DNA of 64,000 nt. Origin: Microbacterium sp. LWO14-1.2. GTDB lineage: Bacteria > Actinomycetota > Actinomycetes > Actinomycetales > Microbacteriaceae. Shown piece after piece: positions 33,701 to 44,651 of the stretch (position 1 is its first letter; every line of letters starts with the position of its first letter). The translations under genes and the position numbers were made by a program. The notes below the pieces were generated by a model. That model saw nothing but the letters and a program-made list of their open reading frames with translations. It was not told the origin of the DNA and searched no databases. The stretch covers positions 2,728,001 through 2,792,000 of the forward strand of contig NZ_CP151633.1 in the NCBI RefSeq assembly GCF_038397715.1. The letters run 5' to 3'.

Positions 33701-36700
33701 CAACACCGCGGGGCTCGTCAGCTACGCCGTCGAGAACACCGCGAGCCGCACCACCACGGTCGTACCCCAGGGCGACGGGGGAGGGCAGCAGCTCACCACC
33801 CGCGCCCCGCGCGACGGCGAGGTCGCGGCATCCGACGACGACACCGTCGGCACGGCCGAGGTGCACCTGCCCGACGTGGCGGTCGACAAGAAGCTCGTGT
33901 CGACCGAGGTCGCTCCGGCGGCGGACGCGTCGACCGGGACGAGCGACCTCGGCGACGGCTCCCGCAACAGCGCGACGCAGATCGTGCAGGGCGAGAGAGC
34001 GACGTTCGAGTACGCCGTGACGATCCCCGCGCGCACCACCGTCAGGGGTGCCGTGCTCTCCGACGACGGCAGGCTCGGCATCTCGCCCGGCTCGGGATCG
34101 ATGGCCTACCAGTACGTCGAGGGGAGTGCGGCGTTCTTCGGGCCATCGGGTGCCCCGCTGGCCATCGGCGCGTCCCCCTCCGACTTCCGGTCCTCCGAGC
34201 GGGCGGGTGAGACGCACGGCGTGCTCACCTTCCCCGACGTCTACACGAACGGCACGTCGGAGCCGCAGACCTTCCGCGCGCGCATCACGGTATGGGTGAC
34301 CGACAAGGACGCCTCGACCGCGGGCAGCTCGCGGGCCGACATCGCCCACGGCACGACTCTCACGAACACGGCACGGCTGACGTTCCTCGACCCCAACGCG
34401 CAGGGCGGCGCGCGCCTGACGCGCACCGACACGGCATCCGTCGACTTCGTCGAGCCGTCGCCGACGCTGAAGAAGACGACGTCGTCGTCCACCGTCTCGG
34501 CGAAGGGGACCGTGACCTACACGCTCACCGCGAGCAACGCGGCGAACCGCCCGGCGCTCTACGACGTCACGGTGATCGACTGCGTGCCGCGGCAGATCAC
34601 GCCGTCCGCACTCGCGCCCTCCGTGGGCACGGCGCGGATCCTCGCCGACACCTGCTCCGGATCGGCGAACGCGGCGATCCAGAAGGGCACCGGCAGCGGC
34701 ACCCTCATCGAGTGGACCATCCCGGCCATCCGCGGCACGGGTGCGGCCCCCACGCTGACCTACACCGGCACGGTCGAGGCACTCGCGGGCGGCGGCTCCC
34801 AGTTCGTCAACCGCGCCGAGCTGAGCGGGTACACACTGCCGCTCGCCGTGGGTGCCGATCAGGACACGGCCCAGCGCCGCGGCCTCATCACGCGCTCGGC
34901 GGACGCCACGGTGCGGATGCCCGACGCCTCCGTCACGAAGACCGCGTCGCCGGCATCCGCGGCAGTGGGCGAGATCGTCACCTACTCGGTCACGACGACC
35001 CTGCCCTCGAGCACGAACTTCTACGACGTCGTGCTCACCGACACCCTGCCGGCCGGTGTGGAGTTCCTCCCCGAGGGCACCCGCACCGAGAGCGTGCAGT
35101 GGGCGGGCGCGGCGGACCAGCCGACCGTGGGCGCCCCGACGCTGCGCGGCAACGAGCTGTCGTGGACCATCGATCGCGACGACATCCTCGCGGCGGGCGA
35201 TCCGCGCACCATCACCGTGACCTACCAGGCGCGCCTCACCACGGCCGTGACGTCGGCCGCTCCGGTCAACAGCGCCACCTTCGCCTGGAACCGCGTGGAC
35301 GGGGCGACGGATCCCGCCGAGCGCGGGTCGGCGACGGCATCCGCCCCCGTGGCGATCCTCAACCCCGACGTGACGATCGCGAAGGCGGTCAAGAACACGG
35401 GCGCGCCCGACAGCAGCTACGGCTCGGCCTCCCTCGGCGGTCCCGACCAGTCGTTCACCTACCGCGTGCGCGTCACGAACGCGAGCGGCGCCGGCACGGC
35501 ACCCGCCTACGGCGTCGTCGTGACCGACACGGTGGATGCCGGCATCCGCATCGACACGGCCCAGCCCGCGTTCGCCGGGGCGACGTTCTCCGACGCCACC
35601 GCCCTGCAGGAGGGCCGAGGCGGAGTGATCACCTGGACGATCGACGGTCCGCTGAGCAACGTCGCCGGGTCGAACACCCGCGACTTCGTCTACGACGGCA
35701 CGTTCATCGCCGCGCAGTCGCTCGGCACCGGCAAGCTCGGGAACAGCGTCGTCGTGACGAGGTACGAGTCGGCATCGACCGGCGGTTGGGCCTACCGGCC
35801 CGGCACCGGCACTCGCCCCGGAGGTGCGCCGCTGACGGCCACCGCCACGTCGGGCACGGCGGACATCACGCCGCGGTTCCCGCAGGTCGCGCTGAACAAG
35901 CGGGCGACCACGGGTACCGAGGCCTTCGTCAGCGAGTCGTTCTCGTGGACCCTCCAGGCGCGGAACACCGGGACCGGGGGTGCGCAGACCATCACGCTCA
36001 CCGACACGCTGCCGGCGAACTGGGAGTACGACGCGACCGTGACGCCGCGTCTCACGGTCGGCTCGGCGGCCTCGGTCGCCCTGGGCGCTCCCGCCATCGG
36101 GGCCCAGAACGGCCGCCAGACGCTGACCTGGACGCTGGGTTCGGCGAACGGACAGCCGATCCTGCCCAGTTCCGACGGCGGTGCGACGCTGGAGCAGCGC
36201 ACGCTGCTCGTGACGTTCGCGACCGTGCCGCACCCCGGCGCCGTGACCACGCCCGGTGCCGGTCTGTCGATCAACCACCGGAACACGGTCGGCGGCTCAG
36301 CCACCGACGCGACCGGGTCGACGCGCAACGCGAGTGGAGCCTATGCGGGTCCCGATGCCACCGCCGACGCCCACATCGGACGAGCGGATCTGCGCATCGT
36401 CAAGCAGGCCGTGGGCGGCGACGCCCAGGGCGCCTGGACCGCCGGCGACTCCGCCCGGGCCGGATACACCCAGCCGCAGTGGCGCATCACGGTGACCAAC
36501 CAGGGGCCGGATGCCGCGAGCGGGCCGTTCCGCGTGACGGACACGGCCGACCTCCCGGCGGGCGTGACGACCGGTGCCTTCACGGCCCGGTACTACGCGA
36601 GTGCCGCGGACACCACCGGCGTCGCTCTGACGCTGTCGGGCTCCGGCTCGGCATCCGCTCCGTTCGTGGTCGGCGACCGCTCCCGCACGCTGAAGGCCGA

Positions 36701-39700
36701 CGGATCCGACCGCATCGTGCTCGTCGCGAACGTGTCGATCCAGGCTCCGGCGACGGGTACCGCGACGAACACGGCCGACGTCGTCGGTCGCACGTTCGAG
36801 CGCCCGGCTGACATCACGAAGGACAACGCCACCTCCGTCTCGAAGCCGATCTCGAGCGCGGCCGACCTCGCGGTGACGAAGACCGTGAACACGACGGAGG
36901 TCACCGCAGGCCGTCCGGTCACGTGGGGCATCAGCGTGCGCAACAACGGTCCGTCCGTCGCCGTCTCGACCGACGCGTCCCCCATCACGGTCACCGATGT
37001 GATCCCCGACGGCATCAGCGCCGTGCAGGATCCGTCGGCCGGCCTGACGGCGTGGACGGTCTCGGCGTCGAACGGGTGGCCTGCCGCCGCCGGCGACACC
37101 GTCACCTGGAGGTTCACGGGCGCCCAGCTGCCGGTCGGACCGGCGCAGGGCCTGTCGCTCACGGGCACGGTCGACGCCTCGTGGACCGGTGGCGCGGTGC
37201 GCAACGTCGCGGTCGTCACCCCCGGTGCGACGACCGATCCGGTCGCCTCGAACAACACGGGCGAGGCGTCGGTCACCCCTGGTGACGACACGACGCTGGC
37301 GATCACGAAGACCCGCGTGGTCCGTGAGGGCGGTACGTGGAAGGACGCCGCGCAGTACGGCGGCCCGCTCCCCGCTCTCGTCGCCGGTGAGACGGTCGGC
37401 TACCGCATCGTCGTGACCAACAACGGTCCGGCCGATGCCCGCGACGTCCGCGTCGTGGACGAGGTGCCCGGCATGCTCGCCTACGCCTCGGTGGAGGACG
37501 AGAACGGGCGCTGGACGCGCACCGCCGGCCCCGGAACGGACGACACGTTCGCCGTCGCCGGCACCGTGCCCGCGGCGGCCGGCGACAACACCCGGTCGTT
37601 CGTCGTCACCTACACCGTCGACTCCGCGCTGACGCCGGGTTCCGATGTCGAGAACCGGGCGAGGGCTGAGGCGACGAACTCGACGAACACCCCTCGCGAC
37701 GCCGACACCACGGGATCGAACCGCGTGGCCGACCTGTCGATCGTCAAGCAGGCGCTCGGCGCCGATGGTTCGCCCGTCGCCGACGGCGTGGTGCCCGAGG
37801 TGACGGCCGGCACCCAGACGCGCTTCCTTCTCACGGTGACGAACGACGGCCCGAGCATCTCGAGCGCGCCTATCGACGTCTCCGACCGTCTCCCGGCAGG
37901 GCTGACGTACGTCTCGTCGACCATCGACGTGGCCGGCGCCGGTGCGCGCACCGCCACCGCCTCGGTCTCGGATGACGGCCGGTCGCTCTCGTGGGCAGCC
38001 CTCACCGGCGCCGACACGTTGGCGGCAGGGCAGACGATCGCGATCGTGGTGACGGCCGCCGTTGCACCGGACGTGCGTCCGCAGCGACTCGTCAACACCG
38101 CCGACGTCACCGGACCGGAGGACTCCGACCCGAGCGACAACCACGGCGAGGCGTCGATCGACATCGTCACGCTCGCCGAGCTCACGCTCGGGAAGGACGT
38201 CGCCGCGGGCCCGTGGATCGCGGGAACCGAGGTCGAGTACACGCTCACGGTGCGCAACGACGGGCCCTCGGTCGCGGATGCGTTCGTGACGGACGTGCTG
38301 CCCGAGGGGCTCACAGCCGTGTCGATCGCGGGTGCCGGATGGACGTGCGACGTCTCGGATCAGAGCTGTGAGCGCACGGCTCACCCGCTCGGGGACAGCA
38401 CGATCACCATCGTGGCGCTCGTCGGCTCGAACGTCCTCACCGGCACGTCGCTGACCAACACGGCGACCCTGTCGTGGAACGACAGCCGGGCCACGTCTCC
38501 GCACCAGGTGTCGGACACCGCGGTCATCGACGTGACGACCGATGCCGATCTGCGCCTCACGAAGACCGCGATCGACGCCGACGGCGCCGAGGTGGCCACG
38601 GCCGTCGCGGGGGAGAGCACCCGCTATCGCCTCGAGGTCGAGAACCTCGGAGCGAGCGACGCGGTCGGCCCGATCTCCGTGGTCGACGAGCTGCCGGTCG
38701 GCATCGCGTTCACGGGTCTGGTCGGCGCATCCGCCGACGCCTGGATCGCGAGGGTCGATCCGTCCGCTCCGCAGTCTGTGACCTTCACGCTCGCTCCGGC
38801 CGGCACGGGTCTCGTGAGCGGGGCCTCCGCTCCGACCATCGAGTTCGACGCGCTCGTCGATCCCTCGGTCGGGCACGGCACCGTGCTCACGAACGCCGCG
38901 GGCGTGTCGTCGGGCACTCCGGACGCGAATCCCGCGAACGACGGCGACACGGCCGATGTGACCGTGGCGAGGGAGGTCGACCTGTCGATCGTGAAGACGC
39001 ATGACGCGGATGCCGTGCGCATCGGCGACGAGCTGCCCTTCACCCTGCAGGTCGCGAACGCCGGACCGTCGGAGGCGAAGGACGTCGTCGTGGCCGACAC
39101 CGTCCCGGCCGGGCTCGAGGTGCTCACGGCCGTGGGCGACGACGTCGGCAGCGGCTGGACCGTCGAGGCCGTCGAGCCCGTCGACCAGGACGACCCGAGC
39201 GCCGGACCCCGAGTCGTCGCGCGGTACGGGCAGCCTCTCGCCCCGGCGGAGGACGCCGCACCGCTCGTCATCGAGACGCGCGTGCTGGTCGGCGCGTATC
39301 CCGAGGTCGTCAACACGGCCGCGGTCACCGCCGCGGAGATCAGCGATCAGCATCCCGACCGCACGCCGGACGACAACCGCGCGGAGGATGCCGTCGCCGT
39401 GCCGCCGATGGCTGCGCTCACGGTCACGAAGACGGCCGTCGGGACCTTCCAGGCGGGCAAGACGGGGCTGTACCGGATCGTCGTCCGCAACGACGGCCCG
39501 ACCGCCGACCCCGGTGCGATCGTGGTGACAGATGCCCTGCCCGAGGGGATGTCGTTCGCCGGCTCGCCCGATTCGACGGTGCGCGTGGACGGACGCGTCG
39601 TGAGCTGGATGCTCGCCGACGGGCTCGCGGTCGACGAGGAGGTCACGCTCACTGTGCGAGTGAACCTCGCGCAGGCCGCGTACCCCGCAGTGACGAACGT

Positions 39701-39899
39701 CGTCTCGGTCGCCTCCGCGAGCGAGCAGACGTCGGCAGCGCGCCTCGTCTCGGCGGCGGACGCCGACGTGCAGGCGGCTGATCCGCTCGCGACGACCGGA
39801 GCGGAACCGGTGTGGGGCCTCGCGCTCCTCGCCGCGCTCGTCATGCTCGTCGGCGGACTGTTGCTGGCCGACCGACGTCGCCGGTCGGCGGCGGAGTAG
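30780..39899 (+). CDS. giant DUF11-repeat cell-wall surface protein with sortase signal
   Basis: The 3039-residue protein starts with a Sec signal peptide (about 1-42, ending TAA before PWAP). After an N-terminal domain it has about seventeen DUF11-type repeats beginning near residues 230, 437, 634, 810, 1034, 1228, 1383, 1531, 1703, 1870, 2030, 2172, 2319, 2467, 2590, 2734 and 2880. Each carries a VTK-like strand, a V.N.GP or equivalent and a [13 protein letters not shown] strand. The lysine and the later Asn/Asp could form isopeptide bonds, which is inference. The end carries LATTG (3003-3007), a hydrophobic helix and RRRR, a class-E-type sorting signal. Length suggests a stalk or adhesin. 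The start has GGGGAG 7 nt upstream. Confidence 0.9.
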   Translation: MRSTLRRKMNQRARRLTAITAVVSLIAGALALGVSAQMATAAPWAPRVSAENVDPASAGKDFVLAGENVGFDIAVANTDGGAQFNLSLVATLPASVSFVSAGAFGAPTVFQAGEVLPNRSRTVDTDCLAAGLALSDEPPLCSVPEGQQVWVWSNVNDLPQGATVSSTVTVAPIADLYPVGGEVGFSIRAYTSDDPSRLPTFDGSPSVAKTTTHTSGAGTATDDVPVQALRIVKSEPSVESELLRGVHRNVTTYTLRVENTTRGATSGVTVTDYLPAGLEYLGLAAIDNSSGAEYQGAGPVSGGTTAGESVDTIAVTAAEAAALGLPGAGVYTKIVWTLGDLTAGATAEIRYHAAVPLLANALWPAGAAPAAAAGTQAANLDNNTGASTRHGGADTAEAAQTFRNVAVVAGTYQGPVLGGDPAYRAASDDDDEIIEAVDIRVVKGVESGGLFTTGSVATYSVRVDVSEYVDASNIVLTDVIPNGLCPAFPVSGGDTALKIDDRTVSKEGWNLEVPGDACNLPTEARGAVLSPGLHLTSLVYTTTDGTFTATFAVDDLAAGASFTGEYSVMQRPNYTGANGGTSSGDRFLNKVQVAAETTPIAAIANDPALSAKVGGTRHALDDSSALITSNYTGLEKVVLERGQSPADADATWSAESTTPFSPGDDVWYRVTVPFATGIDTRNPILTDYLPEGVEIAEIQYGYRGIPGFSNTAGPVTWGSGSFPTDYIPNTQASGTSLTWEFGAHNRIGSGDRFMPAGSAAIIYIRAEVVAQSASRDDVDSPLNHAKYQQVNVDGEISFLRDDAGIDLDWGATLTKGIRAVNGSVIGDDFGARIPTRQVVQGDAVDYRIDVTAPQNTTTDYVVWDVLPAGVTKADVGSFTSELYAAGTTTAIPADDVAVAAYDDGDALPDGISLASEFAGRSVIAWKIGASVAGSTTATETTAAQVRGLTLGYTLTVPAGVTGGGAAAQLTQSYTNTAGLVSYAVENTASRTTTVVPQGDGGGQQLTTRAPRDGEVAASDDDTVGTAEVHLPDVAVDKKLVSTEVAPAADASTGTSDLGDGSRNSATQIVQGERATFEYAVTIPARTTVRGAVLSDDGRLGISPGSGSMAYQYVEGSAAFFGPSGAPLAIGASPSDFRSSERAGETHGVLTFPDVYTNGTSEPQTFRARITVWVTDKDASTAGSSRADIAHGTTLTNTARLTFLDPNAQGGARLTRTDTASVDFVEPSPTLKKTTSSSTVSAKGTVTYTLTASNAANRPALYDVTVIDCVPRQITPSALAPSVGTARILADTCSGSANAAIQKGTGSGTLIEWTIPAIRGTGAAPTLTYTGTVEALAGGGSQFVNRAELSGYTLPLAVGADQDTAQRRGLITRSADATVRMPDASVTKTASPASAAVGEIVTYSVTTTLPSSTNFYDVVLTDTLPAGVEFLPEGTRTESVQWAGAADQPTVGAPTLRGNELSWTIDRDDILAAGDPRTITVTYQARLTTAVTSAAPVNSATFAWNRVDGATDPAERGSATASAPVAILNPDVTIAKAVKNTGAPDSSYGSASLGGPDQSFTYRVRVTNASGAGTAPAYGVVVTDTVDAGIRIDTAQPAFAGATFSDATALQEGRGGVITWTIDGPLSNVAGSNTRDFVYDGTFIAAQSLGTGKLGNSVVVTRYESASTGGWAYRPGTGTRPGGAPLTATATSGTADITPRFPQVALNKRATTGTEAFVSESFSWTLQARNTGTGGAQTITLTDTLPANWEYDATVTPRLTVGSAASVALGAPAIGAQNGRQTLTWTLGSANGQPILPSSDGGATLEQRTLLVTFATVPHPGAVTTPGAGLSINHRNTVGGSATDATGSTRNASGAYAGPDATADAHIGRADLRIVKQAVGGDAQGAWTAGDSARAGYTQPQWRITVTNQGPDAASGPFRVTDTADLPAGVTTGAFTARYYASAADTTGVALTLSGSGSASAPFVVGDRSRTLKADGSDRIVLVANVSIQAPATGTATNTADVVGRTFERPADITKDNATSVSKPISSAADLAVTKTVNTTEVTAGRPVTWGISVRNNGPSVAVSTDASPITVTDVIPDGISAVQDPSAGLTAWTVSASNGWPAAAGDTVTWRFTGAQLPVGPAQGLSLTGTVDASWTGGAVRNVAVVTPGATTDPVASNNTGEASVTPGDDTTLAITKTRVVREGGTWKDAAQYGGPLPALVAGETVGYRIVVTNNGPADARDVRVVDEVPGMLAYASVEDENGRWTRTAGPGTDDTFAVAGTVPAAAGDNTRSFVVTYTVDSALTPGSDVENRARAEATNSTNTPRDADTTGSNRVADLSIVKQALGADGSPVADGVVPEVTAGTQTRFLLTVTNDGPSISSAPIDVSDRLPAGLTYVSSTIDVAGAGARTATASVSDDGRSLSWAALTGADTLAAGQTIAIVVTAAVAPDVRPQRLVNTADVTGPEDSDPSDNHGEASIDIVTLAELTLGKDVAAGPWIAGTEVEYTLTVRNDGPSVADAFVTDVLPEGLTAVSIAGAGWTCDVSDQSCERTAHPLGDSTITIVALVGSNVLTGTSLTNTATLSWNDSRATSPHQVSDTAVIDVTTDADLRLTKTAIDADGAEVATAVAGESTRYRLEVENLGASDAVGPISVVDELPVGIAFTGLVGASADAWIARVDPSAPQSVTFTLAPAGTGLVSGASAPTIEFDALVDPSVGHGTVLTNAAGVSSGTPDANPANDGDTADVTVAREVDLSIVKTHDADAVRIGDELPFTLQVANAGPSEAKDVVVADTVPAGLEVLTAVGDDVGSGWTVEAVEPVDQDDPSAGPRVVARYGQPLAPAEDAAPLVIETRVLVGAYPEVVNTAAVTAAEISDQHPDRTPDDNRAEDAVAVPPMAALTVTKTAVGTFQAGKTGLYRIVVRNDGPTADPGAIVVTDALPEGMSFAGSPDSTVRVDGRVVSWMLADGLAVDEEVTLTVRVNLAQAAYPAVTNVVSVASASEQTSAARLVSAADADVQAADPLATTGAEPVWGLALLAALVMLVGGLLLADRRRRSAAE

Positions 39900-39911
39900 G
39901 AGTTCCCCGGG

Positions 39912-39960
39912 GGAAGAGGTGCGATGGAGCCGCTCGATGACGCTCCGTCACACCTCTTCC
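39912..39960 (+). terminator. very long hairpin after the giant gene, probable terminator
   Basis: GGAAGAGGTG (39912-39921) pairs with CACCTCTTCC (39951-39960). An inner 8-bp stem GATGGAGC/GCTCCGTC follows a C-A mismatch and encloses an 11-nt loop. Total pairing is about 18 bp. TT follows. Confidence 0.75.
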
Positions 39961-40040
39961 TTCCGCGTGCGGTCCCCTCCGTGCAGAATGTACGTGACGC
40001 GCGAGATCCCTCGCCGTCGATCAGTGAAAAGGGGGCCCGC

Positions 40041-40253
40041 ATGGGTATCGAAGACGCCGTCAACAAGGGCAAGGATCTGTACGAGCAGAACAAGGACAAG
40101 ATCGCCGAGGCCGTGAAGAGCGAGCAGGCCGAGGACATCAGCGACAAGGTGCTCGACGGCGTCGCGGACTTCGCGAAGAAGATCGCGCCGGGTGCGGCCG
40201 ACAAGATCGACGAGATCCGCGACAGCGCCGACAAGGCCATCGGGAACGAGTAA
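40041..40253 (+). CDS. small acidic protein of the Rv0909/MT0933 antitoxin-like family
   Basis: This 70-residue, highly charged, helical protein (starting MGIEDAVNKGKDLYEQN) resembles the MT0933-like antitoxin family from memory. No toxin gene lies on either side: the giant surface gene is upstream and an apparent RNA unit downstream. It could be an orphan antitoxin or a stress-related small protein. The start has AAGGGGG 6 nt upstream. A strong terminator follows. Confidence 0.6.
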   Translation: MGIEDAVNKGKDLYEQNKDKIAEAVKSEQAEDISDKVLDGVADFAKKIAPGAADKIDEIRDSADKAIGNE

Positions 40254-40273
40254 GCGGCGTCGCACAGACGCAC

Positions 40274-40305
40274 GGCGGCGGCTCTCCGGGGGGAGGGCCG
40301 CCGCC
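40274..40305 (+). terminator. terminator after the antitoxin-like gene
   Basis: GGCGGCGGC (40274-40282) pairs with GCCGCCGCC (40297-40305), with inner TCTCC/GGGAG-type pairing, followed by TCTCT. Confidence 0.8.
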
Positions 40306-40366
40306 TCTCTGCATCCGGGACCGGGTATTCCACAGGGCGGTATCGCGTTTCGGTGCCGGATGCCTT

Positions 40367-40669
40367 TAGAATGAAGTCGACCGCCTGGGGAACTTGCGGT
40401 CGAGGGACGTCGAAGGGGTTCGACCTCCCGTATCCACGCGGCTCGCCGCGTCACAACTGGGGAATCGATTTTGGGGATCATCGTGCGACGCGCGCACTCT
40501 GTGCGCCCTGGCGTCTTCCCGCCTGCACGGCGGATGCTCCGCCGTGCCCTCGGTCGAGGATTCCGGCGTCCCTTCACGTCGGGGTCCTCGCGTTCGGTGT
40601 GCCCCCTCGCACTGAACGCCCTCCCCAAGCGGGGCGAGGCATGGGGATGCCTCGCCCCGCTCTCCGTCT
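40367..40669 (+). ncRNA. candidate structured non-coding RNA, about 290 nt
   Basis: A TAGAAT -10 box (40367-40372) precedes a series of hairpins: TCGACCGC/GCGGTCGA (40377-40403); GGGA-c-GTCGAA-gggg-TTCGAC-c-TCCC (40404-40429); ACGCGG-ctcg-CCGCGT (40436-40451); GCGCAC-tct-GTGCGC (40492-40506); a perfect 10-bp GCACGGCGGA/TCCGCCGTGC (40525-40547). A perfect terminator ends the unit. The only + strand ORF lacks a Shine-Dalgarno and family likeness, and its end is the terminator stem. No known RNA (tmRNA, RNase P, SRP) signature was found. A 6S- or Ms1-type regulator is a possibility only. Confidence 0.5.
40629..40660 (+). terminator. perfect terminator of the RNA unit
   Basis: GCGGGGCGAGGCAT (40629-40642) and ATGCCTCGCCCCGC (40647-40660) form a 14-bp perfect stem with a GGGG loop, followed by TCTCCGTCT. 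Confidence 0.85.
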
Positions 40670-40761
40670 GAATCGCGGCTCGATGCGACGCTGCTGACAG
40701 CGCCGCGCGCACGCGACCGAGCATGTTCAGCGGATGCTCAGCGAGCGCGACACGCCCGGGT

Positions 40762-40791
40762 TTGCAGAACGGAAAACCGCCGTGGCAGAAT
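40762..40791 (+). promoter_or_regulatory. promoter of the S10 operon
   Basis: TTGCAG (-35, 40762-40767), an 18-bp spacer and CAGAAT (-10, 40786-40791). A start near 40798 gives a leader of about 313 nt before rpsJ. Confidence 0.55.
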
Positions 40792-40797
40792 AGACAG

Positions 40798-41110
40798 GTT
40801 CGACATTTCGGCGCGCTCAGCGTGCGCCGGATCACCACCAGGGCAGTGCATAGGCGGCGCGACAGCGCAGGGACCTAGGCCGCGGGTGGCAGAACGCCCC
40901 CGACACCTTCATCACGAGGGCTTCGCCGTGCGCGGCGGAGGTCGGCAATCCGCTCGCCGCGAGGCGGGCGGGCTGACAGCAGAACAGTGGTGCGCAGACC
41001 GGTTCGCAGAACCGATCGAGTGCCGAGGCGCGAACAGCGCCGACGTGCGTCCAATGCCCCTGGGTCACCCGGCTCAGGACGGTAAGACGCTTAAAGAGAG
41101 AGAGCAGACA
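40798..41110 (+). promoter_or_regulatory. long 5' leader of the S10 operon
   Basis: This 313-nt stretch has no gene. It holds a perfect CGGTTC-gca-GAACCG hairpin (41000-41014) and a bulged GGCGCGC/GCGTGCGCC hairpin near 40811. S10 leaders in several bacteria bind r-protein L4; that role is possible here but not shown. AGAGAGAGAG precedes the rpsJ start. Confidence 0.45.
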
Positions 41111-41419
41111 ATGGCGGGACAGAAGATCCGCATTCGCCTGAAGTCGTACGACCACGAGGTCATCGACACGTCCGCACGCAAGATCGTCGACACCGTGACC
41201 CGTGCGGGCGCGACCGTCGTCGGTCCCGTGCCCCTTCCGACCGAGAAGAACGTCGTGTGCGTCATCCGGTCGCCCCACAAGTACAAGGACAGCCGCGAGC
41301 ACTTCGAGATGCGCACCCACAAGCGTCTGATCGACATCGTCGACCCGACGCCCAAGGCCGTCGACTCGCTGATGCGCCTCGACCTGCCGGCCGACGTCAA
41401 CATCGAGATCAAGCTCTGA
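41111..41419 (+). CDS. rpsJ: 30S ribosomal protein S10
   Basis: This 102-residue S10 (also NusE, the transcription antitermination partner of NusB) starts [19 protein letters not shown]. It contains the loop [35 protein letters not shown] signature (near 37-67). First gene of the S10 operon, starting after a purine-rich AGAGAGAGAG Shine-Dalgarno. Confidence 0.98.
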   Translation: MAGQKIRIRLKSYDHEVIDTSARKIVDTVTRAGATVVGPVPLPTEKNVVCVIRSPHKYKDSREHFEMRTHKRLIDIVDPTPKAVDSLMRLDLPADVNIEIKL

Positions 41420-41427
41420 GGTTCGAC

Positions 41428-42087
41428 ATGGCTGACATCAACGCAAAGATTTCCAAGGGCATGCTCGGCACCAAGCTCGGCATGACCCAGGTCTGGAACG
41501 AGAACGGCAAGCTCGTTCCCGTCACCGTCATCGAGCTCGCCTCGAACGTGGTCACGCAGATCCGTACCCCCGAGAAGGACGGCTACAACGCCGTCCAGAT
41601 CGCGTACGGCCAGATCGACCCGCGCAAGGTGAACAAGCCCCTGACCGCCCACTTCGAGGCAGCCGGCGTCACGCCGCGTCGTCACGTCACCGAGATCCGC
41701 ACCGCGGACGCCGGCGACTACACCCTGGGCCAGGAGCTCACGGTCGACGGCACCTTCGAGGCCGGCCAGCTCGTCGACGTCGTCGGCACGAGCAAGGGCA
41801 AGGGCACCGCCGGTGTCATGAAGCGTCACAACTTCAAGGGCGTCTCCGCTTCGCACGGTGCGCACCGCAACCACCGCAAGCCCGGCTCCATCGGCGCATC
41901 GTCGACCCCGAGCCGCGTCTTCAAGGGCATGCGCATGGCCGGCCGTATGGGTGGCGAGCGCGTGACCGTCCTCAACCTCACGGTGCACGCCGTCGACATC
42001 GAGAAGGGTCTGCTGCTCGTCAAGGGCGCCGTCCCCGGTGCTCGTGGCCGCATCGTCTACGTCCGCAACGCAGTGAAGGGTGCCTGA
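41428..42087 (+). CDS. rplC: 50S ribosomal protein L3
   Basis: This 219-residue primary assembly protein near the peptidyl transferase centre starts with [17 protein letters not shown]. It has [30 protein letters not shown] segments near 134-158, where loop residues approach 23S rRNA. It starts 8 bp after rpsJ. Confidence 0.98.
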   Translation: MADINAKISKGMLGTKLGMTQVWNENGKLVPVTVIELASNVVTQIRTPEKDGYNAVQIAYGQIDPRKVNKPLTAHFEAAGVTPRRHVTEIRTADAGDYTLGQELTVDGTFEAGQLVDVVGTSKGKGTAGVMKRHNFKGVSASHGAHRNHRKPGSIGASSTPSRVFKGMRMAGRMGGERVTVLNLTVHAVDIEKGLLLVKGAVPGARGRIVYVRNAVKGA

Positions 42088-42089
42088 TC

Positions 42090-42752
42090 ATGGCTGACTC
42101 CACTCTCGCGCTCGACGTCCTCAAGGCAGACGGCAAGAAGGCAGGCTCCGTCGAGCTGCCCGCCGCTCTGTTCGACGTCAAGACGAACATCCCGCTCATC
42201 CACCAGGTCGTCGTCGCGCAGCTCGCGGCGGCTCGCCAGGGCACGCACTCGACCAAGCGTCGTGGCGAGGTCTCCGGTGCCGGCCGCAAGCCCTTCAAGC
42301 AGAAGGGCACGGGTAACGCCCGTCAGGGCTCGATCCGCGCGCCGCACATGACCGGTGGTGGCATCGTGCACGGCCCGAAGCCGCGCGACTACTCGCAGCG
42401 CACCCCCAAGAAGATGATCGCGGCCGCCCTCCTGGGCGCGCTGAGCGACCGCTTCCGCGGTGACCGCCTGCACGCCATCGACTCGTTCGGCACCGACGGT
42501 GCTCCCTCGACCAAGGCCGCGGCGGGCTTCCTCGCCCAGGTCGCCACGTCGAAGAACGTGCTCGTGGTCATCGAGCGCGGCGACGAGCTCGCGCTGAAGA
42601 GCATCCGCAACCTCAGCCACGTCCACGTGCTGTCGTTCGACCAGCTCAACGCCTACGACGTGCTCGTCTCCGACGACATCGTCTTCACCCAGGCCGCTCT
42701 CGAGGCGTTCATCTCCTCGAAGTCCGGCGCCAACCAGGAGGTCTCCGCATGA
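42090..42752 (+). CDS. rplD: 50S ribosomal protein L4
   Basis: This 220-residue L4 has the extended tunnel loop ([28 protein letters not shown], near 52-79) that forms the exit tunnel constriction contacted by macrolides. In E. coli L4 represses its own operon. Its stop overlaps the rplW start as ATGA. Confidence 0.97.
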   Translation: MADSTLALDVLKADGKKAGSVELPAALFDVKTNIPLIHQVVVAQLAAARQGTHSTKRRGEVSGAGRKPFKQKGTGNARQGSIRAPHMTGGGIVHGPKPRDYSQRTPKKMIAAALLGALSDRFRGDRLHAIDSFGTDGAPSTKAAAGFLAQVATSKNVLVVIERGDELALKSIRNLSHVHVLSFDQLNAYDVLVSDDIVFTQAALEAFISSKSGANQEVSA

Positions 42753-43072
42753 GCGAGCAGGCATCTGTTCTCCAGACGGCCCTGAACAAGGACCCGCGCG
42801 ACATCATCCTGAAGCCGGTCGTGTCCGAGAAGAGCTACGGTCTGATCGACGAGGGCAAGTACACCTTCCTCGTGGACCCGCGCGCTTCGAAGACCGAGAT
42901 CAAGCTCGCCATCGAGAAGATCTTCGGCGTCAAGGTCGCAGGGGTCAACACCCTCAACCGCGTCGGCAAGGCTCGTCGCACCCGCTTCGGCACCGGCAAG
43001 CGCAAGGACACCAAGCGCGCCATCGTGACCCTGAAGTCGGGCACCATCGACATCTTCACGGCAATCGGCTGA
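42749..43072 (+). CDS. rplW: 50S ribosomal protein L23
   Basis: This 107-residue L23 sits at the exit tunnel, where trigger factor and SRP dock. Features are [23 protein letters not shown] (stretch near 15-37) and [15 protein letters not shown]. Overlaps rplD by 4 bp. Confidence 0.97.
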   Translation: MSEQASVLQTALNKDPRDIILKPVVSEKSYGLIDEGKYTFLVDPRASKTEIKLAIEKIFGVKVAGVNTLNRVGKARRTRFGTGKRKDTKRAIVTLKSGTIDIFTAIG

Positions 43073-43093
43073 TCCGGGGGATAAAGGACAATC

Positions 43094-43933
43094 ATGGCTA
43101 TTCGCAAGTACAAGCCCACGACCCCGGGCCGCCGCGGCTCGTCGGTGGCTGACTTCGCCGAGATCACCCGATCGACGCCGGAGAAGTCGCTGCTGCGCCC
43201 GCTCGCCAAGACCGGTGGTCGCAACAACCAGGGCCGCATCACGACCCGTCACATCGGTGGTGGCCACAAGCGCCAGTACCGCGTCATCGACTTCCGTCGC
43301 AACGACAAGGACGGCGTCAACGCCAAGGTCGCTCACATCGAGTACGACCCCAACCGCACGGCTCGCATCGCGCTGCTGCACTACTTCGACGGTGAGAAGC
43401 GCTACATCATCGCGCCGAACAAGCTGAAGCAGGGCGACATCGTCGAGTCGGGCGCAGGCGCCGACATCAAGCCGGGCAACAACCTCCCGCTGAAGAACAT
43501 CCCGACCGGTACGGTGATCCACGCGATCGAGCTCCGTCCCGGCGGCGGTGCGAAGCTCGCGCGTTCGGCCGGTGCATCCGTCCGTCTCGTCGCGAAGGAC
43601 GGCCCCTACGCTCAGCTGCGTCTCCCCTCGGGCGAGATCCGCAACGTCGATGCGCGCTGCCGCGCGACCATCGGCGAGGTCGGCAACGCCGAGCAGTCGA
43701 ACATCAACTGGGGCAAGGCCGGCCGCAAGCGCTGGCTCGGCGTCCGTCCCACCGTCCGCGGTGTCGCGATGAACCCGGTCGACCACCCGCACGGTGGTGG
43801 TGAGGGCAAGACGTCCGGTGGTCGTCACCCCGTCACCCCCTGGGGCCAGGCTGAGGGTCGTACCCGTCACGCCAACAAGGAAAGCGACAAGTACATCGTG
43901 CGTCGCCGTAACGCCGGCAAGAAGCGCAAGTAG
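43094..43933 (+). CDS. rplB: 50S ribosomal protein L2
   Basis: This 279-residue L2, needed for subunit joining and peptidyl transferase, has [18 protein letters not shown] (near 54-71). The conserved C-terminal [14 protein letters not shown] (near 225-238) contains the essential histidine. RBS GGGGGATAAAGGA region precedes ATG. Confidence 0.98.
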   Translation: MAIRKYKPTTPGRRGSSVADFAEITRSTPEKSLLRPLAKTGGRNNQGRITTRHIGGGHKRQYRVIDFRRNDKDGVNAKVAHIEYDPNRTARIALLHYFDGEKRYIIAPNKLKQGDIVESGAGADIKPGNNLPLKNIPTGTVIHAIELRPGGGAKLARSAGASVRLVAKDGPYAQLRLPSGEIRNVDARCRATIGEVGNAEQSNINWGKAGRKRWLGVRPTVRGVAMNPVDHPHGGGEGKTSGGRHPVTPWGQAEGRTRHANKESDKYIVRRRNAGKKRK

Positions 43934-43945
43934 GAGTAAGAGAAG

Positions 43946-44227
43946 ATGCCTCGCAGTCTCAAGAAGGGCCCCTTCGTCGACGAGCACCTGCTTCGCAAGG
44001 TGATCGGTCAGAACGAAGCCGGCACGAAGAACGTCATCAAGACCTGGTCGCGTCGGTCCATGATCATCCCGGCCATGCTGGGTCACACGATCGCGGTCCA
44101 CGACGGTCGCAAGCACATCCCCGTGTTTGTGTCCGAGACCATGGTCGGTCACAAGCTGGGCGAGTTCGCGCCCACCCGCACCTTCCGCGGCCACGAGAAG
44201 GACGACAAGAAGGGCCGCCGCCGCTGA
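43946..44227 (+). CDS. rpsS: 30S ribosomal protein S19
   Basis: This 93-residue S19 of the 30S head has [43 protein letters not shown] (stretch near 33-60) and [17 protein letters not shown]. Standard length. Starts 12 bp after rplB. Confidence 0.98.
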   Translation: MPRSLKKGPFVDEHLLRKVIGQNEAGTKNVIKTWSRRSMIIPAMLGHTIAVHDGRKHIPVFVSETMVGHKLGEFAPTRTFRGHEKDDKKGRRR

Positions 44228-44252
44228 CGCGGGGGCGATAGAGGAGAGAGAA

Positions 44253-44651
44253 ATGGTGGAGTCCATCGCACGCGTGCGACACATCCGCGTGACCCCTCAG
44301 AAGGCTCGTCGTGTCGTCGCGCTCATCAAGGGCAAGCAGGCCCAGGAAGCTCTCGCGATCCTGAAGTTCGCACAGCAGAGCGCCAGTGAGCCGATCTACA
44401 AGCTTGTCGCGTCGGCCATGGCCAACGCGCAGGTCAAGGCGGATCGTGACGGCGAGTACCTCGACGAGCAGGACCTGTACGTGAAGAACGCGTACGTGGA
44501 CGAGGGCACGACGCTCAAGCGTTTCCAGCCCCGTGCACAGGGTCGCGCTTTCCAGATCAAGAAGCGCACGAGCCACATCACGGTCGTGCTCTCGACGCCT
44601 GAGGCGGCTCCGGCCGCTGCGGGCGACAGCAACAAGAAGGCGAGCAAGTAA
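44253..44651 (+). CDS. rplV: 50S ribosomal protein L22
   Basis: This 132-residue L22 lines the exit tunnel with a beta hairpin ([20 protein letters not shown], near 94-113). It starts [22 protein letters not shown] short Ala/Lys-rich tail extends past the core. It overlaps the rpsC ATG by 1 bp (TAATG). Confidence 0.97.
   Translation: MVESIARVRHIRVTPQKARRVVALIKGKQAQEALAILKFAQQSASEPIYKLVASAMANAQVKADRDGEYLDEQDLYVKNAYVDEGTTLKRFQPRAQGRAFQIKKRTSHITVVLSTPEAAPAAAGDSNKKASK

Noticed and set aside
30762..36278. 1838-codon open frame on the minus strand across the giant gene
   Set aside because: It is antisense to a clear repeat protein in the same window. Its sequence is Arg/Gly/Asp-rich without domains; high GC keeps all frames open.
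40471..40671. 66-residue ORF inside the structured RNA unit
   Set aside because: No Shine-Dalgarno, Arg-rich chance composition, and its final codons are the terminator stem. Kept as alternative only.
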